Translations under genes and position numbers: made by a program | In this document: piece by piece, positions 59,908 through 64,000 of the stretch | Numbering within the stretch: position 1 is the first letter of the stretch | Layout: every line of letters starts with the position of its first letter | Source: UBA11346 sp038060575 | GTDB taxonomy: Bacteria; Planctomycetota; UBA11346 | Direction: 5' to 3' | Length of the DNA stretch: 64,000 nucleotides | NCBI GenBank assembly: GCA_964652775.1 | Contig: CAZZAM010000004.1 | Coordinates: 62,001 to 126,000, forward strand | Notes under the pieces: generated by a model | The model's database searches: none | Told to the model about the DNA's origin: nothing | Seen by the model: the letters and a program-made list of their open reading frames with translations, nothing else

Positions 59908-61743
59908 ATGCCGCATCCCCAGAACCTGATCCGCAACTTCTGCATCATCGCCCATATCGATCATGGTAAGTCGACGTTGGCCGAGCGTTTGCTCCAGGCG
60001 ACTGGGGCAATGGCGGTCAAAGAGGACAAGGAGTTAGAGGTCCTCGACAGCATGGATCTCGAGCGCGAGCGCGGAATCACGATCAAGGCCAAAGCGGTGT
60101 GCTTGTCCTACAAGCACGACGATGGCCAGATCTATCAACTCAACCTGATCGACACGCCGGGACACGTTGATTTCAGTTATGAAGTGACGCGCAGCCTCCA
60201 GGCGTGTGAGGGCTGCTTGCTGGTCGTCGATGCGTCGCAGGGGGTCCAGGCCCAGACCGTGGCGAATTACATGCTCGCCGACCACCTCAAACTCGCAGTG
60301 ATTCCCGTTATCAATAAAATTGATCTGCCCAGTGCGCGACCGGATGTTGTGAAGGCCGAAATTGAAGAGAGCCTCGCGCATCCCGCCGACGATGCGATTT
60401 TGGCCAGCGCCAAGGCTGGCATCGGCATCGACGAGATTTTACGTTCGGTAGTCAAGCATGTGCCGTCACCGGTTGGTGATCGCACTGCTCCAGCCCAGGC
60501 GCTGATTTTCGATGCGATCTACGATGATTACCGTGGCATCATTCTGTACACACGGGTCAAGAACGGCGTCCTCAAGCGCGGTGATAAGATCCGTTTCATT
60601 CGCAGTGACCGCACGTTTGAGATTACCGATATCGGTCGCCTAGGGCCGAAGATGCAGAGTAGTGAAGACGGTCTGGCTGCTGGTGAGGTAGGCTATATCT
60701 GCGCTTCGATCAAGACCCTCCACGACGTCAAGGTTGGCGACACGATTACTTTGGAATCGCGTCCGGCCGATCCGCTGCCCGGCTTCCGTGAAATGAAGCC
60801 GATGGTCTATTGCGGTCTGTATCCATCAGGCGAAACGACCTACGATCAGTTGCGTGAAGCAGTCGAAAAACTGAGCCTCAATGATGCGTCCTTCGTCTGG
60901 CAGCCGGAAAGCGGAGGTGCGCTCGGCCACGGCTTCCGCTGCGGTTTTCTGGGCATGCTGCACATGGAAATTTGTCAGGAGCGCTTGGAGCGCGAGCACG
61001 ATCTCGATATGGTGCAGACCGCACCGACCGTGACTTATCGAGTGAACTTGCGTGGCATCATGTTCCCCGATGGTGTGTCAAAGGTCATCGATATCACCAC
61101 ACCCGGTGAATTGCCCAAAGACGGTTATGATTCGATTGAGGAACCCCTGGTCGAGATCCACTTCTTTGTGCCTGCTGACCGTATCGGCAGCTTGATGCAG
61201 TTGGTACAGGAACGACGCGGTGAGTTCCTTAGGCAGGAATATCTTGGTCAGCACCGCTGTCGTTTGACCTACAAGATGCCGCTTGCCGAAGTCATTTTCG
61301 ATCTGTTTGACCGCCTGAAATCGGTGACCCAGGGTTACGGTACGATGGACTATGAATTCGCCGGCTATCAGGTCGCTGATTTGGTGAAGGTGGACATCCT
61401 CGTCCATAACACGTCGTGTGAAGCGTTAGCGTTCATTTGCCACCGTACGGTCGCGGAACGCCGTGGCCGTTCGATTATCAAGAGTCTCAAGGAAGAGATT
61501 CCCAAGCATCTTTTCGAGGTCGCCCTGCAAGCGGCGATCGGCACCCGCGTGGTTGCGCGTGAGACGATCAAGAGCTACGGAAAAAACGTGACAGCGAAGT
61601 GCTACGGCGGCGATATCTCACGTAAACGTAAGCTCCTCGAGAAACAGAAAGAGGGCAAGAAGCGTATGAAGATGGTCGGCAGCGTCGAGGTGCCACAGGA
61701 AGCGTTCATGGCAGTGCTCAAGAGTCGATCAGACGAGACCTGA
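59908..61743 (+). CDS. lepA: Elongation factor 4
   Basis: Ribosome-associated GTPase (LepA/EF4) of 611 residues. GTP motifs are AHIDHGKST (G1) near residue 17, RGIT (G2) near 53, DTPGHVDF (G3) near 84, and NKID (G4) near 138. The C-terminal domain specific to LepA has GMLHMEICQERLEREHDLD, and KEGKKRMKMVGSVEVPQEAF at the end. ATG 59908 is chosen since conserved sequence begins there. The next gene ends 1 bp beyond on the other strand. Confidence 0.97.
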   Translation: MPHPQNLIRNFCIIAHIDHGKSTLAERLLQATGAMAVKEDKELEVLDSMDLERERGITIKAKAVCLSYKHDDGQIYQLNLIDTPGHVDFSYEVTRSLQACEGCLLVVDASQGVQAQTVANYMLADHLKLAVIPVINKIDLPSARPDVVKAEIEESLAHPADDAILASAKAGIGIDEILRSVVKHVPSPVGDRTAPAQALIFDAIYDDYRGIILYTRVKNGVLKRGDKIRFIRSDRTFEITDIGRLGPKMQSSEDGLAAGEVGYICASIKTLHDVKVGDTITLESRPADPLPGFREMKPMVYCGLYPSGETTYDQLREAVEKLSLNDASFVWQPESGGALGHGFRCGFLGMLHMEICQERLEREHDLDMVQTAPTVTYRVNLRGIMFPDGVSKVIDITTPGELPKDGYDSIEEPLVEIHFFVPADRIGSLMQLVQERRGEFLRQEYLGQHRCRLTYKMPLAEVIFDLFDRLKSVTQGYGTMDYEFAGYQVADLVKVDILVHNTSCEALAFICHRTVAERRGRSIIKSLKEEIPKHLFEVALQAAIGTRVVARETIKSYGKNVTAKCYGGDISRKRKLLEKQKEGKKRMKMVGSVEVPQEAFMAVLKSRSDET

Positions 61744-61744
61744 A

Positions 61745-62977
61745 TCAGCGTGTTGGTGCTAAGCGGGTGGCGAGATGAAACCCGATAACGCCAGGAACTA
61801 ATAGTCCATCGCGCAGTGGAACCCGATATAAGGCGGGATCAGGAATACGTTTTGTGCCCCAGGCGCCGTAGAAAAGGTGATCAACACCATGGTGCCGGAC
61901 CACCGCGCAGCCGGTGAGAAGACCGTAGGCTTCGGAGGCTGCTGTTGTATCGCGGGTTAAATCGAGGGATCTGTAATTGGGTTTCCAGATCAGGCCATCG
62001 TCCGATATGGCATGCCAGAATCCATAGGTCGAGAACCAGTCGGTGGGAATGCGCTGGCGTTCGACTACGCTATCATTGCGAAACCACATGTCGAACCGAC
62101 GCAGTTTGGCGTCGTACACGACGGCTGGCTGCTCACCGCCACCGAGTTCGCCGGTCTTGAACAAACTTGGCAGCGGGTTCACGGTTGGGAGGGTCAGATT
62201 CCAGCCGTTGTTGGTGTGCGCATAGCCGATACCAAAGCCGAGGGGACTGCGCGCCGCCGTTTCGGCATAACAGGTAAAATAGAGATGGATGCGACCATCC
62301 TTGATTACCGCGTCGGGATCGGCGACGGCACCATCAGCAAACCCGGCCATTGCGTGGAACGCCTGTGGTGCCGTCAGGATTAGACCGGCTTTGCCCTCCA
62401 GGCCCGGATGATGCCGGACGAACGTGCGGCCATCTGAGCTCCAGGCCAAGCCAATCGAATAGTATGGCGTGCCACGTCGGTCGGGACGTCTGGCGGCGGT
62501 ATCGGTCTCGCGATTGCCGCCTGAGTAGAACATGAGGAAGCGTCGGTCGGGTTGGGCGCGCGGGTCTGGATTGCGAATGACCGATGGTGTTTCGACCTGT
62601 GTGTAGTCCCAATCGCCTGGATTGAGCCGCGATATGAGGACTGGCTTTTCCTGCGGAGTCCAGTGTACGGCATCACGACTTTCGGCGTATTTTATGACGA
62701 TGCGGCCCTGGGTTCCAGGTGCGCTGGTATCCCAAATCGATGTTGAATACCAGGCCTTCCAGAGATTGTCGCTATCGTCGTAGAGGACACAGGGATCGGC
62801 TATCGCCAACTCGTAGGTGGTCCGTGGTGCGGTGTGTTTGATGGGAACCAGCAGTGGATTCATGGCGGACCGTTGCCACGTACAGGGTGTCGCGCTGACA
62901 GTGGTTTCCTCCACTGCCATGAGTGGCCATGCGGAAATGGAGGCAACGAAGACGAGTATGGTAGGTAGCACGTTCAT
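61745..62977 (-). CDS. Exported glycosidase-like protein (GH43/GH32-type propeller)
   Basis: A 410-residue exported protein (signal ILVFVASISAWPLMAVEE) with the strand/turn pattern of a five-bladed beta-propeller: IADPCVLYDDSDNLWKAWYS, KYAESRDAVHWTPQE, YSIGLAWSSDGRTFVRH, and HAISDDGLIWKP. Such propellers cover GH43, GH32, GH68 and related glycosidases. AADPDAVIKDGRIHLYFTCYA may carry an active-site Asp. ATG 62977 is the best start (AAGGA just upstream, then signal peptide). Substrate unknown. Confidence 0.78.
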   Translation of the reverse strand: MNVLPTILVFVASISAWPLMAVEETTVSATPCTWQRSAMNPLLVPIKHTAPRTTYELAIADPCVLYDDSDNLWKAWYSTSIWDTSAPGTQGRIVIKYAESRDAVHWTPQEKPVLISRLNPGDWDYTQVETPSVIRNPDPRAQPDRRFLMFYSGGNRETDTAARRPDRRGTPYYSIGLAWSSDGRTFVRHHPGLEGKAGLILTAPQAFHAMAGFADGAVADPDAVIKDGRIHLYFTCYAETAARSPLGFGIGYAHTNNGWNLTLPTVNPLPSLFKTGELGGGEQPAVVYDAKLRRFDMWFRNDSVVERQRIPTDWFSTYGFWHAISDDGLIWKPNYRSLDLTRDTTAASEAYGLLTGCAVVRHHGVDHLFYGAWGTKRIPDPALYRVPLRDGLLVPGVIGFHLATRLAPTR

Positions 62978-63097
62978 AGTCCTTCTACGCAGTGTACGTA
63001 GGATCGTTACCGCGCAGGCGATGGCGATGCTGGGGCTGTGCTGTATGGCGAGGTTGGATGCGTCGGCCCAGTTGCTATGGTTTTGGCCGAGGCCGAC

Positions 63098-64000
63098 ATG
63101 ATCACTGGACGGGTCGCCTATCTCTGCGCGTTCGATATCGCTCACGATGTTCCGCGTCCGTGGCCGACACGACTGCTGGGCTGCGATCTCAAGCCGTGGA
63201 AGATCGAATCGGGCAAACGTGTGCCGCGTACGTTGTCTTTTGATCGTCCGTTGTCGGCGGTGTTGCCGAATGCGAGTCGTCGTCTTGCCAATGGCGAGAT
63301 GATCCAGATCGATCGCGTGGTGCGCTTGCTGCCGATTGGGGCGTTGTCAGTCGTGGTACTGGTGCCATTCCGCGTCGAACAGCTGTCAGACCTCGTCGTC
63401 TGGCACGACCTGTCTTTGGATGGGCGTCCGGTCTATGACGAAATTACCGCCCTCGCCACCGAGGCGCTGAGCGAACTGCGACCGCATCTTATCCGACCAG
63501 TCGAGCGTCTGGAAGACGGAGAGGCGTACACGGTCTTCTGCGTTGATTCCGCTAGTATGGGCGGATTTGATGGTCCCCCGTGGCTGGAAACCAACCGCCG
63601 GATGGTGGCGTCATTGCTGACCCAAGAAGAAAACGAAGAGGCGCTCTCGAGTGCTGAGGTTGATGAATCGACGACGCGATGGGTGAGTTACTATCGCCGT
63701 GATCTAACGGTGGTCGATTGGGATGCGGCATTGCTCGTTGATGAAGCGCCGGCTCTGGATGACGCTCTGCTGGTGCTGGAAGTTGCCAACGTCGAATTAA
63801 CCGAGCTAGAATGTTACGATCGCATGCTCGATCGCGCTGTTGCGCATTGTTATCCAGATATTGGTGGCAGCTGGACGCGATCACGTGGCGAGGTCGTTCG
63901 TGAGCTAGGCGAGATCAGCGTCGATCTGGCGCGCATGCAGGACGAGCTCGAGAACGCCAGTAAGTTTCATGGTGACTTTCACCTCGCTCGTATCCATCGT
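63098..64000 (+). CDS. Unknown protein, 3' end outside window
   Basis: A soluble protein, at least 301 residues, open to the window end. ATG 63098 has GAGG 5 nt upstream; ATG 63077 in the same frame is an alternative. No signal peptide. The sequence has alternating beta and helical segments (MITGRVAYLCAFDIAHDVPR; LPIGALSVVVLVPFRVEQL), then LLVLEVANVELTELECYDRM and a helical end (EISVDLARMQDELENASKF). The latter part recalls RMD1/YagE (DUF155)-like proteins, but only loosely. Function not assigned. Confidence 0.65.
   Translation, partial: MITGRVAYLCAFDIAHDVPRPWPTRLLGCDLKPWKIESGKRVPRTLSFDRPLSAVLPNASRRLANGEMIQIDRVVRLLPIGALSVVVLVPFRVEQLSDLVVWHDLSLDGRPVYDEITALATEALSELRPHLIRPVERLEDGEAYTVFCVDSASMGGFDGPPWLETNRRMVASLLTQEENEEALSSAEVDESTTRWVSYYRRDLTVVDWDAALLVDEAPALDDALLVLEVANVELTELECYDRMLDRAVAHCYPDIGGSWTRSRGEVVRELGEISVDLARMQDELENASKFHGDFHLARIHR

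Overview
The window (64 kb, moderately GC-rich) carries a bacterial chromosome segment most like the PVC superphylum, probably Planctomycetota. This is inferred from the gene mix: membrane-anchored Ser/Thr kinases and an FHA protein, an ECF sigma factor overlapping a FecR-type regulator with a carbohydrate-binding tail, many large secreted polysaccharide-active proteins, a type III PKS cluster, and a secreted CPVSG-type metal-binding protein. No rRNA is present, so the assignment rests on gene content alone.

Layout. 1-6.6 kb: purine nucleoside phosphorylase (partial), RNase PH, argF, argB, a tail-anchored Ser/Thr kinase, and divergent rpoN. 6.9-9.6 kb: glnD. 9.6-17.1 kb: a seven-gene minus-strand operon joining an ABC importer (permease, ATPase), a coiled-coil membrane protein, a soluble unknown, a solute-binding protein fused to OmpA, a PspA/IM30 protein and an AAA+ ATPase. 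It looks like an envelope-maintenance or uptake system that has not been worked out and is the strongest candidate for new biology here. 17.2-18.1 kb: an FmdB-like protein without its zinc cysteines, tRNA-Leu(TAG), and a hairpin-rich repeat region. 18.5-22.4 kb: two small exported proteins and a type III PKS / methyltransferase / FAD oxidoreductase cluster. This block lies between two 120-bp copies of an unrecognised hairpin element (17966-18085 and 22473-22592).

22.6-32.4 kb: a large unknown protein of glycosidase type, then a heavy-metal RND efflux operon (small Cys/His-rich protein, outer-membrane factor, membrane-fusion lipoprotein, RND pump, His-rich exported protein). 32.7-34.6 kb: Sel1-repeat protein and a secreted protein. 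34.7-38.7 kb: xylA-xylB with a divergent AraC-type regulator and a 28-bp palindrome between them. 38.9-41.4 kb: tandem paralogous beta-helix proteins. 41.6-44.9 kb: serB, ECF sigma, FecR-type regulator. 44.9-51.1 kb: secreted multidomain glycoside hydrolase, serine esterase, heparinase-like protein. 51.3-53.1 kb: small membrane and exported unknowns.

53.1-64 kb: aldo/keto reductase, UvrD/PcrA helicase, panC, FHA protein, second Ser/Thr kinase, lepA, a five-bladed-propeller glycosidase-like protein, and a truncated unknown gene.

Scattered between genes are large palindromes whose arms are built from short repeated words (1513-1596, 6678-6768, 38743-38870, 54089-54239). Genes working together appear to serve carbohydrate scavenging (xyl genes, beta-helix, heparinase, GH proteins), nitrogen control (rpoN, glnD), metal export and envelope homeostasis. 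No transposase, integrase, CRISPR array or phage gene was seen.
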